From assembly GCA_944470555.2 (NCBI GenBank), contig OX104132.1:7015755-7079754 (forward strand): a stretch of DNA of 64,000 nt, in the 5' to 3' direction. The notes beneath the pieces are model-generated. The model ran no database searches, had not been told where the DNA came from, and saw nothing but the letters and a program-made list of their open reading frames with translations. The stretch comes from Heterobilharzia americana. Taxonomy: Eukaryota; Platyhelminthes; Trematoda; Strigeidida; Schistosomatidae. The translations under genes and the position numbers were made by a program. This document shows, one piece after another, positions 11,862 through 22,800 of the stretch (the stretch's first letter is position 1; each line of letters begins with the position of its first letter).

Positions 11862-14300
11862 TATTATTATTATTTATCCCTTGGGTTCCTAGTGGACCAT
11901 AGGGCTTCAGTAGCACGCCTCCATTCCACTCTGTTTTCTGCTGTCTTTTGAATCTGGCTCCACGACTTCCCACAGGCTTTCATCTCCTCCTCACATGATC
12001 TCCTCCATGTCACCCTCACCTGGAACGCCCAACTCGTCCCTCCCCATTTGGATTCCACTCGAGGCCTGGCGCGTGATGTCCCCGAATGGTCTTTCCCAGT
12101 GCATGCCGAGTCCATCTCCACTTCCTTCTGCATATTTGTTCAGCGATAGGTTCTTGGTTGTTTCGTTGCAGGCCAGAGTTCCTTGTTGCTGATTGTTTCT
12201 GGTCATCTGATCTTCAGGAACGAGTGAACGTAGGCGGTTGTTGACGAATGACTGTAGTTTGTTGGAAATGCCTTTCATAACGCGCCAAGTCTCTGAGCCA
12301 TACAGAAGCACTGATTTGACGTTGGTATTGAATATCCGGATCTTGTTCTTTGTGCTGAGTGCAGTAGATCACCACACTGGTTTCGGGTTAATGAACGCCT
12401 GTGTTGCTTTTTCGATCCTGGCTTTGACGTCCTCGTCTGTGCCACCTGTAGTTGAAACGGTGCTGCCTAGGTAGATTAAAGAGACTACTTGCTTTAAGTT
12501 TCTCCCGTTGATGGTGATTGGAGTTTGTTGTTGTTGGTGGTGGCGTTGGTTGGGTATCATCATCACCTCTGTCTTCTCTACATTCACTTGAAGTGCCGTC
12601 TTCGCTGCCCTGCCTCGCCTCTTCTGTCAACTTGTTAGTTTTTGCCTGTAGATCTTCGAGTTTGTGTGACATTAAACATAAGTCATATCGACGGAATCCA
12701 AATCTTCCACTGGTGTCTTTTCATCGGTCAAACAGCATATCCCCCTCCTCTCTCTCCTCACTGTTTGCTGCATGATCCAGTCGACCACAATCGGGAAGAT
12801 CATGGGTGATAGTAGGCAGCCTTGTTTCAATCCTGTCTTCACTTCAAAAGCATCACTGAGCTTTCTATTGTGAATTACTTGGCATGAGGCGTCTACATAT
12901 AGTTGTTGAATGAGGTTGATAAATATTTGTGGCACTCCATAGTGTTGAAGCAAGTGCCTGTCAAATTACTTCTCGGTCGATGCTGTCGAAGGCCTTTTCG
13001 GAGTTGATGAAGTTGAGGTAGAGAGTTGACTGGCATTCTACACTCTGTTCTGTGACGACGTGTAGCGTAGCGCTGCAATTTGACCCGCACATGATTTGTA
13101 CTTCCTGAATCCAGCCAGCCTGTTCCGGTCGTAATTTTGAATCCAGCGCATCCTTTAGTCTCCTCAGGATGATTTGGCTCAGTATTTTGCTTGCTTTGAG
13201 TGGACTGGAGTAGAGCATGATTCCGCTGGATTTTGAAGAGGTAGCCCTTCTTCCAATCCACCGTCAGGTGGATTTCCTTCCTTCCAAGCTTGGTTTGGGA
13301 GGTCGTTTGCACTAGATAGTGGTCTGAACCTACATCTGCTCCTCTTCTTGATCTTGTGTCCAGTAGGCTGCGTCTCCATTCCCCTGAGATTGAGATGAAA
13401 TCGATCTGATTTTCAGTGTAATATATGCATCTAGTCAAGTCCATGTAGCTCGCCTTGTGAATTTCCTTGTGTTTGTACACACTACCTTCAGTCACCAAAT
13501 CATTGAATGCTCAGAAATCTGCAAATAGTTCTCCGTTCTCATTCATGTCGCCGAGTGTTTCTCGACCCATGATGAGTTCGTTTTCTGTGTTGTCCGCTCC
13601 GAGTTTGGCATTGATGTGGCCAACTGAGGTCTTTTCCAGTGCTGATTGCGGTTGTCTGTGGAAATTGTCCTTCTCTTGATCTGCATTATTCGTAGGTGCG
13701 TAGCATTGTTCGATTGTGACTTTCCTTCGTTTTGTGTTTAGCCTTGCTGTCATGTTCCTGGATGAGATTGGTTCACACTTCATGAGATCCTTCGATGCTC
13801 TCGGGGACATCATGATAGCCGCTCCTCCACCGTTCTCAGGGTTGTTATCTGGGTGACAATATCTGAGTAGATTATTGATTCTCCAGCTGACAGTTTGGAG
13901 AGTTCACTTCCATTCCACCTGCTTTCGCGGATTCATATTACTTCTGTGGTATGCCGTCTCATCTCCTTTGCAATCTGGGCTGCCTTGTTAGGTTCATACA
14001 TGGTGCGGACATTCTATGTTCCCACGTTTACTTTCGCTTTCATTGTGAGAAGAGAAAACGCATCGGCAAATTGGCTTCCCGAATGCTTTCACCAACTGGC
14101 GTCATTTCGTCTCCCCTATTCCATTGAGGAATAATATTGTTTTTTATTTTTTATAATTTGTTTGTGCTTTGAAGTTTGTTTAGCGACAGGATTGGTTTTG
14201 CGGGGTAGGGTTGCTAGCGCTATGCCCAACCCTTCTCTCTTTATCAGGGCTTAGGACCGGCTAGTAACTAGTGAACTAGTTAACCAGGCGAGGTTGTAAC
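11862..14300 (-). mobile_element. RTE copy 2, both ends present, internally deleted
   Basis: The minus-strand element runs from a 5' leader at about 14300 to a short AAT-rich tail at 11862-11874. The endonuclease part (14043-13330) has ATG, then TAG at the conserved Trp (14014-14016), CYAPTNNAD at about 13700 and RRGADVGSDHYLV near 13350. Copies 1 and 3 have about 850 bp between endonuclease and RT that are missing here. RT fragments follow (EKAFDSIDREV at about 12980, KQGCLLSPM at about 12820, thumb and C-terminus to 11870). Over 12213-13190 it matches copy 1 with only about three differences seen. An 8-bp word, cttaacat, at 11854-11861 and 14301-14308 is a plausible target-site duplication. 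It is non-autonomous. Confidence 0.92.
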
Positions 14301-14317
14301 TTAACATATTCAGCAGT

Positions 14318-14480
14318 AACGCAAACACATAGCCTCTAGCTTGATGCGCATTTCGTGCCATTTTGGGACTCATCATTTGAATGTACTTGTCTCCTGTAAT
14401 TGGTGTTTTCCCTAAGTCTTCAATCCTTGACCAATTGATTCAGAAGCCAGATCAAGATCACTAAGTCTCAATAGCTACTT
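14318..14480 (-). repeat. SINE family B copy with nearly intact hammerhead
   Basis: The minus strand at about 14390-14335 reads A followed by TGATGA (first C of CUGAUGA changed to A), a GTCC-type stem II, GAAA, the perfect palindrome ATGCGCAT, then C and AAGCTAG. The element abuts the 5' end of RTE copy 2. Confidence 0.65.
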
Positions 14481-14776
14481 CTTATGCTATAAGTAACGAC
14501 AAAAGTAGTCTGGAACTGTAAAGAGTGAACAAAGATAAAGATTTTAAATTTCACTGCAAACCACCATGAAAATACTCAACACAATACGATGTATCTCGTG
14601 GTTATTAAAAATATTCATTCAAATAACAATCGATTAAAATCTGTAAATAAACAGTTGGATTTAATTTTTTTCAATTTATTGATGTTGGTAAAAATAAACG
14701 AGTTTGAAAAAAAATTATCAAATAAGAAGTTGATTAGAGAGTATGACGATGATGATGATGATTGTATTGTACTTTA

Positions 14777-14793
14777 GGGGGGCGGGGGGGGGG
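14777..14793 (+). repeat. G-run (G6-C-G10)
   Basis: A near-pure guanine tract in AT-rich sequence could form a G-quadruplex or be a slippage-prone site. No gene context is evident. Confidence 0.8.
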
Positions 14794-15027
14794 AACAAAT
14801 AATCGCAGTGTTCTTATAATATACGAACAAAAAGTACATCACGCGGATTCATGCGCAAACATGTGTTAGTGTATACTTATAGCATTAACAGGGAAAATGT
14901 GATTGTACTTTATTATATATATGATAATTTCATCTATTTTCCTTGCCTACTTTATGAGATGGATAGAATGAAAGTCATGTGTGAAATTGCCTTATGTGAA
15001 ATATTGAAAAAACATTTATTTTATACG

Positions 15028-15029
<2 letters not shown>

Positions 15030-15096
<67 letters not shown>
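15030..15096. repeat. (TA)n microsatellite
   Basis: About 33 uninterrupted TA units. The open frame through it (14851-15159) is an artefact of the repeat. Confidence 0.95.
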
Positions 15097-15098
<2 letters not shown>

Positions 15099-15349
15099 GG
15101 ATATTATTATACACAGAATATCGAGGGTAAAACATCTACTACAATTGTCCTATAAATAATCGATCCCAATACGGTTATGGATGACGAAAGGGTCAGAGGC
15201 GAAAATAATTCTCCTTCTTATCAAAATTGAACTCAGTTATCATTGAACTGAGTCTCAGTTCGACTTTAGTATACTAGTTGCTATTCCTTTTCTCAACAAC
15301 CCCCGATTGATACCCTACTGGTTAGATTTATTACTATCATGTCATTATC

Positions 15350-15595
15350 ATTTGACTATCTGAGATAACCGTAGTTTGGTGGACTAGTATTTATAACTAG
15401 GTGATGACTGAAGGTGAAATGAAAATTTCTACCGTAGCCGGATTCGAACCAGTGACCACCGGGTTTTCGGCCTCGTAGCTCAGTTGGTAGAGCATCAGAC
15501 CGGCAGCCCAATGTCGCTGGTTCGAAATCACCCGTGGTCCAAATTTTCATTTCAGCTTCATTCATCACTGTGTATAAATACTATCATGTCAGATA
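15350..15595 (+). repeat. SINE family A: inverted arms around a tRNA-like core
   Basis: The left arm (gataaccgtagtttggtgga, then GTATTTATAACTAGGTGATG and GAAATGAAAATTT) is echoed in inverse by the right arm (AAATTTTCATTTC, then GTGTATAAATACTATCATGT). In the centre, a D-arm-like A box (TAGCTCAGTTGGTAGAGC, perfect GCTC/GAGC stem) and a B box (GGTTCGAAATC) lie at 15479-15540. A second, reversed B box (GATTCGAACC) lies at 15440-15450. The T and anticodon arms do not fold well, so this is a tRNA-derived repeat rather than a functional tRNA. Confidence 0.75.
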
Positions 15596-15654
15596 AGTTC
15601 CTTGGATACTGTGTGTGTTTTTAGCAAATGTAAGATAATGCTTCAGGACTAGTT

Positions 15655-16440
15655 TGCATCTACTCTTGGTTGATGAAGGATATAGAGAGAAGATGTAAAA
15701 TGCGTCGATCACTTCACTTACTGCGTAAGTTGCATCACTCCTAACAGGATGGTTGTTGGTCAAATCTCAACTGGAATACAGAAGGCTCATTTAGTGTTTA
15801 CCAACTGAATAGGTATCCGGCTACCTGCTAAAGAACGGCATGCTGCACCGCAACCCATTCTGTCCTGGTGTACAGCTGCGAATCATGGATGTTGGAAGTA
15901 GAAGATATGATGAGACTACAGGTTTTCGAACACAGGTATCCATGTGCCTCTGCTTGTTATATGAGCAAAGTCAAGGTCAGATGAAGAGTACAAACCAAGA
16001 CAGACAGGTAGATCCATGAGGTTGTGAACCTTCGCCGATGGAGGGGACTTGGAGGTATGTTGCACATGTTGAGCCACCGCTTGCCTCGACTTGTAATTCT
16101 AGGAGGTCGGATTAGGTTGGATGAAGACTTAGAGGGCTCAGAGCAAGAGATGGTACCATTGCATGAAGTCTCTGACTGTTAATCTGAACCATGTGGAGAG
16201 GTGTAGACTGTTTGGTTGGGGTCCTCGAGATGCTAGTAGTCTATAGTTGGGGAGACCCTCTGTGACATAGCTCAGTATCAGTCACAATGCCACAGGTATG
16301 TTTGCTCTTTAACACCTTCTGAGACTTGACTTTTTTGCCCCCCCCCTTTTTTGTCCCCTTATTTTATTCTTTGCGTGCCACTGTGAAGTATGGCAGCCGG
16401 GATGAATGCACTTGTGTGCGAGGTTCTACGTTGATTTTGT
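15655..16440 (+). mobile_element. Family-2 RTE-like 3' end, decayed
   Basis: Broken + strand frames contain a VDHFTYCVSC block, IQKAHLVFTN, CESWMLEVEDMMRLQVFEHR and SHRLPRLVILGGRIRLDEDL, in the same order as the thumb and C-terminus of the copy at 4325-5370. The 3' UTR runs to about 16440. It is 5'-truncated and full of stops. Confidence 0.78.
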
Positions 16441-17289
16441 GTCTGTCTGTCTTGGATAGTGCTACGTTTGAAGACAACTATTATCGTATGTGTATGCTAA
16501 ATAATTTGTACTGTGATAAGGGATCAGAAGATAAAGTCACATAATAAATTCGACAAAGATTTTGAAGTAGGGTGTAAGATATTATTTTGTAACGACTACC
16601 GTTTCAGTACCTTCCTACTTAAGGGAAAAGTGACAGGAATAATTTCACACCTGAATCATGTGTTTTCCCTATCCTATGGTTTTTAATCTCTCGCAGATAC
16701 ACACGTGTTTGGACTATCCACTACTCCGAAAAAGACTGACTGACTTAAACAAGTGTCTAGCAAACCTCGTTCACTCGTTATTTATTCAATTTCGCTCCGA
16801 CATCGTTCAAGAATTTAGCTTAATATTGTGAGAATTAGAAATCATCAATCTACGACACGTTGCTAACTTGCCTTGGATTATATTCAACCTTTCTTTAAAA
16901 TATTTCGATTTGTTGTCTACTTTGACACTGCATTAGTTGAAAAGTTGAAGGAGGCCGTATTAAATCATAAAATTTTCAACTGGTTGCCGTCTCAATCTCA
17001 TATAGAGGAGTGTATGTTTCTTAGTTGTATAGTTCCTCGGTTATGGATGAAAAATCCAATCTCAGTACTGCAGATGTCTTCACTTTGCTTTTTTTTTTCT
17101 AAATATTAGAAGATTCTTTTCTTTTCGCTACCGAATATCTGGATTTTCTCTATGTGCCGTTGAGAAGTGCGACAATTTGAGTTGATGCATCCATGTTTAA
17201 TGTTCTACATTTATATTATGTCTGCATAATAAGTTATGAACTTACCATGTTTGTTACAGTCTCCATACTGTTTATTTGATGGATATTGA
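16441..17289. other. Unassigned intron sequence
   Basis: A short homopolymer run (C9T6 at about 16338) lies just before. The 16873-17109 frame (78 codons) has no recognisable domain. Nothing else is seen. Confidence 0.35.
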
Positions 17290-17700
17290 CTTTGAACTAT
17301 AAGCTACGGTTATGAAACGATTACAGGCTTTTGATAACAGATGTCTTCGTAGCACTGCTCTGGCGTGATAGAATTTCAAGGTTGGACTTAGAGTGCTAGA
17401 CAAATAAGGTAAGTCAGTCAATGAAGTTGTGATCTTTTACTGACTGAAGATGGTTTAGAAATGTGTTGTGTACACCAATCCACCATTTACCTCGACGTGA
17501 ATTTGTTACTTGAAGTCGGGTTGGATTAAGAGAAGGCTAAAGGTTATCAAACCAAGACATGGCATCAATTCATAAAGTCTTTTACTGTTGATTTGGGCCG
17601 TCTACGGAGTTAGAGACTACCTGACTGATAAGTGTCAACAAACGTGAAACCAAGACTTCCTGTGGATAACTTTTGACATGTAGCACTGAAAAATACAGAC
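17290..17700 (+). mobile_element. Family-2 RTE-like 3' end, plus orientation
   Basis: Pieces of frame read RLQAFDNRCLRSTALA and further C-terminal fragments (IKPRHGINS, then a decayed tail), aligned to the family-2 tail. It ends in the conserved 3' UTR, where it meets an oppositely oriented copy (17701-18470). Confidence 0.7.
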
Positions 17701-18470
17701 AGACAAAATCAGCGTAGAACCTTACACACAAGTGCATCTGTTCAAGTTGTCACACTTCACAGTAGTACACAAAGAACAGATGGATAGAAAAAGAGTGATA
17801 TTAAAAAAAGGTAGAGTGGTTTGAGAGAATAAATCATCTGAGGATAAATGTTAGTGCGAATATTCAAGCTTTTGAATATGTCAAGGAGTGAATACATCTG
17901 AGCTATTGTCTCCAAAAGTCCTCAAACACTGGTTCGCATCATCTCAGGGATACTAACCAAGCAGTCTACATCGCTCCACACGACTCAGATCAACTGTCAC
18001 AGACTTCTTCGACTAGTACCAGGTCTTGGCCTGGCCACCCTGAACCTTTTTCTAACCTTGTCCTTTTAGCATGATACGTCGAGGTACGTGGTGGCTCGGT
18101 ATGCGCAGCACATGTTCAAGCCATCTCAGTTGACTAAGGTTCACAACCTGATCATTCTACTTGTCTGTCTTGCCAAGGACCCTTCAACATTGCTCACACG
18201 GTGATTCAGTCATGAGCGAGCAATGATAGGAAGATACCTGTGGTCAAAACCCTGTAACCGCTTCATGTCTTTTACTTTCAATTGTAATGCCCCACAGCCG
18301 TATAACTGGACATAATTAACTGCATTGTAGCTTACTCATCCTTTAATAGGTAGTGGGGAGTCTCAGCAGTCGGCGCCAGATATGACGCAAGTCTACAAAT
18401 GCCGGACGGGCCTTCTGTTTCTGAGGTGAGATTTTGTCAGAAACCAGCTCGTTTGCGCTAATGCAACTTT
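17701..18470 (-). mobile_element. Family-2 RTE-like 3' end, minus orientation
   Basis: On the minus strand, DQVVNLSQLRWLEHVLRIPS followed by HHVPRRIMLKGQG at about 18155-18060 is the family-2 C-terminal motif. Upstream (about 18350-18480) are thumb-like pieces. The 3' UTR faces that of 17290-17700, making a tail-to-tail pair. Confidence 0.78.
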
Positions 18471-19362
18471 CGAAGTAGGTAATGTCATGTCGCTTCACTT
18501 TCCAAATTGCAAGACTTGATCGTTAGATTTCAATGAGTCCGAAAGAAGTAAAGTGGGACATTAGCCACTCATTTGTGATACATGTTTTTTCTGTATAGTT
18601 CTATCAGACAGCTTCGATATTTTTAATAATATTTCTAATGTGTTATTGTGATTTTTGCGAAGGGCATCTTGCTTTTGTGCTGAGCTGACTGTGTTACTGT
18701 AACATTTCTACTTATTTCGGTCCGTCATTTATGAGAACTCTTGTGAAGCCTGTGATACCTACTGTTCATTGATATCCTATTTTCCTGTCATATGTTACGG
18801 ATGTTTTGCGGTATCAGTATGCTACTAATCGTAAGTGGAATCTGACATACACTACCATCACGTTTTGAGTTCTTCTCTGAAAGTCTCTTAGTAAACTCAA
18901 GTGATAAACTAGTTGAGTTAAACCGTTTACTTCCAATAGTCTATCATCTGTCTTGCAGAATGTGGGACTGTTACTCATTAGTTTCGGTGAGTTGACTTTC
19001 AACCAATGAGCCACAAGTTTGAACACCGCTTCACTCACTATGGTTTGGACAGTCACATAGTATAATTAGCCCTCACGCAACAAGTGTGGCTCATCGCATG
19101 CCTACGGCTTGAATGCCCACAAGGTTGCTCAGAGCATTTCTCTTTATATTCGCTTCGTAAAATTCGTTTAACATTACCACCAGATCACTTTCAAAATAGT
19201 GCAATTAAGCAGACGATATGTGAAGGTATTCAAATTAGAACACTGTCTTTGTGTAGCAATTCTTCATATTTGTTAGAAAATAAACTTACTAGTTTTGCTT
19301 ATCCATAAATCTTATACGTATCTTTTCTCAATTTCTTCCTTTATTATCTGTGATAACTGTAG
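18471..19362. other. End of the large intron
   Basis: No family is recognised with confidence. 18990-19130 contains tRNA-like pieces shared with about 56860 (a 'gagccacaagt' type block), probably an old SINE. The final 40 bases are pyrimidine-rich, ending ACTGTAG, the acceptor of the last exon. Confidence 0.4.
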
Positions 19363-19510
19363 GTGCCTAATTGGAATCCATTAGATAATCATAATATAAC
19401 TGAAATTCAGTCATCTGAATATAGATCGAAACACGCAATGAATAATCCTTCTTTCCCGTCTACTATTAATACTACTACTGCTACTGGTGGTGCACATTGT
19501 AACTCTGATA

Positions 19511-19541
<31 letters not shown>

Positions 19542-19871
19542 ATTCTCTGCATCAGGTTTACTATCATTGTCTAATCAAGAATCGTGTGATTTAGAAGGAG
19601 AAGAAGGAACGGTCGATAGTAGTAATAATGAATTCATACCACCTTCTCACGATACGACAAGTGGTAATCCTGCTTCGATTACAACTGAAACTGCTTCTGC
19701 TGCTGCTGCTGCTGCTAATACTCCGATGCTACACAATTTATGCATTGATAATTGTCGGGACAGTAAAATGAGCATCATAATGATGATGAGGACGATGGCG
19801 AGAACAAGGCCAGTTCACATTCATCGTTGTGTAATAAATATCCTGTTGATGGGAAACAACAATCTTTGTAG
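19363..19871 (+). CDS. Host gene, terminal exon, acidic and Ala-rich; probable one-base frameshift
   Basis: It starts after ACTGTAG in phase 0 (VPNWNPLDNHN), matching the donor phase at 7735. Residues are Asn/Ser/Thr-rich, with a run of nine Asp at about codons 51-59 and a six-Ala run near codon 112. Up to codon 134 one frame is used. At 19765-19768 there is a run of four A. Staying in frame gives a Met/Arg-rich tail ending at 19974. The frame reached by one extra A is Asp/Glu/His/Ser-rich (NEHHNDDEDDGENKASSHSS) and stops at 19871, matching the composition before the run. A lost A here (real or a sequencing error) is the simplest reading. The protein family is not recognised. Confidence 0.65.
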
Positions 19872-22800
19872 TTCGACAGATATATACGGTGAACACTTTT
19901 CATTTGAACCCTATTTCGTTAGAATTTATTTTCTCAACCAAGAAACAAACAAACAAGTATGGTGTGTTTTATGAGCAGCCGGTAAAGGAAAAGCATTCAA
20001 AAATAATAAATCAGATTTACTTATTTCATGTTTCTTAATTTTATCCTAGTTAAATATTCTATTCATACTACAACAACTACTACTATTACTACTAATGTTA
20101 TCTTCATTATCATGATTATTCCTATTTGATATTGTTTAGGCGTCCAACTGGCGTATAGAGATCGTGTTTAATAATTTAATCAATTAATTTCCTCTTATCT
20201 CCACAGGTTTTTGTCATCGATATTGTTATCTATTACATTATCATAGTTTGTCTCAAATTGTGTAAGAGACGACCAACCAAGCTACAAGAGAAGCTTTCAA
20301 AGGTTATTTTTCTCCTTGTTTTTGTAGTCGGCCTGTTTTTCTCTCCATAATTATTTTCCATCAATCTCTGTGTTTTTAGCATTGTTGATTTTTGTTTTAC
20401 TCTCTTGCTGCTGCTGCTGTTGCTAATACTACCATTACCATTGGCGCTACTACGAACACAGCCTCTGCTGCTAGTATCTTTACCCATCGTCAATGTTTCT
20501 CTCTAGATTGTTATTATTATTACTATCATCATCGTCATCACCATCATTGTTTCACATTGAAATCGACACTCTTCCTACATATGCCTGATACACTACAATA
20601 CAAGAGAGACTGATTTTGCTATGTCGATGTTAGATGTGTGTGTGTGTGTGTATATAGATACCAGTTTCGATGGTTGGTTGTTTTCTTGAGATACGCTTTC
20701 AAAGGGGATGAGATTTATCTTACAAGAATATTTCAAACAGTAACACTAGAAAATAAGACAGATTGGCAGTGATAATAGTAACAATTAGTAGTAGTAGTAG
20801 TATCATTACTATGCATGTTTCCACCTATTTCATATATGAGTAATGCTTAGTTCTTTTAAAAAACAAACAGTATCTCTCGGTTACACACCTATCCAGAACA
20901 CATTTGATGTATCTTGTTGTTAGCGCCAAAAAATGTTAGATCATTGTTATTCTTATTTATAATTATTCTTACTATTCTTATTCCATACACACACGCGCAC
21001 GCACGCATACACACTGTAGAGAGTTGCGTAAACACAAGTTATGCCTACTGACATGAAGAATTTTTTTAGGATAGTATTATTCATGTGCATATGGCTACAT
21101 TATTATTCCTTCTTATTTTCACTAAGTTTTCTTTTTTTTCAATTGAAATCTAGCCGTTTTCAGTTTGAGGTTCTGATTACCTTCCTCCCCCTCCCCCGGC
21201 CAACCCACCCTCCTCAGCTGCTTATTATTTAGTCAATAACCAAGTCTAGTTGTTTTTCCAAGACTTAGAATGTTTTTTTTCGTTTTATTTTACTTACTAG
21301 TGAGGATATATATTTGTGCACTTAATGGCTCTTACTAATTTCTCTAGCACTTATAGAGGGGAATTTTAACTCTTTCCCTGTTGGCATAACTGTTGTTTAT
21401 GATGATGATTATATTGCTTTCGCTTTTTACCCCCGAATATTTCCGCTTCTTTCATATCTTTAGTAGTAAGGATTCATGTATGGGTTTTTATTTATTTATA
21501 TTTATCATTTAGATCAAAATTTTATCCTGTTGTTCATTTCGTCTCGACTTTATTATATGACGCAATTGCGCGCGCAGACACGCACATATTCTCATATATT
21601 TATTTGTATCAAATCCTCATCATTACTCATAAGTAGTAGTCTTTCATTGAATAATTTGTCATCAATATTGTTTATTACTTCGTTTGTATGTTTTATCCCA
21701 TTGATAGCTTTTTCTTTGCATACTCACTATATCTCTATCTCCGTCTGTGGGCTATTTGTAATGCTTATTCGTCTATCTGCATATGTGTGTGGTCAGTGTT
21801 CTCCAATCTGATTGTCTTATACTATACGTTGATATACTTTCTTTTCACTCAGGTAATCAGTTTCATATAACGATTAGTTTTTTAATAGTTCTTCCTTGTT
21901 CTATCTAACCCTCTTAATGATTTTTGTTGTTGATTTTCTTGTCACATTTGTTGGCACACTTTCGATTCGTATCATTTATGACTACGACTATTTCTGAGTA
22001 TTCGTTTATATTTTGGTACTTTGTTCATTGATTAGTATTAAGTGTAGGCATATTGTGTTAGCCAGATTTTCTTCTATTTTGTTTTCCATATGTTAATTGT
22101 TGTATGCTTCTTCGTATGCAATTTAATTTTCAATTTATCCTATGATGTAAAAATTGGAGAACAAAAATCATTTGTTGATTTCTCAGCCATAAATTATTTG
22201 AATGAATCTAATATAACAACATTGTTATCACTATTCACAAAGAGAGCAGACAATTCAATGTATTGTGGAGAGTATAACCATAAGGACTAAACATGTATAC
22301 TCTTTTTATTTTGTCCTACTCGAATTTTCACCCTTCAGTCATCATTACCATTGATGTTGTTATTTGTGACTAATCTGTTTGTGTGTGTGTGTGTGTGTAT
22401 TCGTGAAGGCTTTTTATACTATTTTTACATCCTATTTTGATCATATCATTCATTTATTCATTCATGAGGTATACACACGCGTAGCATAATTTATGCCTTT
22501 CAAGTTTTCTCTATTGCAATAAATAACAGCGATGTTGGCGTACTACTCTTCTTCGTCTTTACTAACACCTGATTTTCACTTGTCATTTATCCCATTGAAT
22601 GTATGTTGACTAATCTAGTTATTGTTTGATTACTTTTTGTGTGTGTGCGCGCCTGTATTTCCATTTCAATTTGTTTTTCAAAAGATTACAACAGTTTTTA
22701 TCATTTATTCTGCGACCATTACTAAGTATTATTGTATGCAACAGCGAAAAATGTATGTTCCTTTGCATCTTGTGTACGCATTCATCTAGTTCAGTTTGTG

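Noticed and set aside
14851..15159. 102-codon frame with a long Ile-Tyr run
   Set aside because: It is encoded by the TA microsatellite.
15479..15545. Functional tRNA gene
   Set aside because: The D arm is good, but the anticodon and T arms do not pair properly and the same unit recurs inside SINE family A.
20233..20613. Opposed frames rich in Ser/Asn and His/Tyr
   Set aside because: They follow from CTGCTG, TTATTA and CATCAT runs; no gene signals.
21476..21870. Membrane-protein-like frames
   Set aside because: Phe/Leu/Ser/Ile/Tyr richness follows from T-rich DNA. No start context, splice signal or domain.
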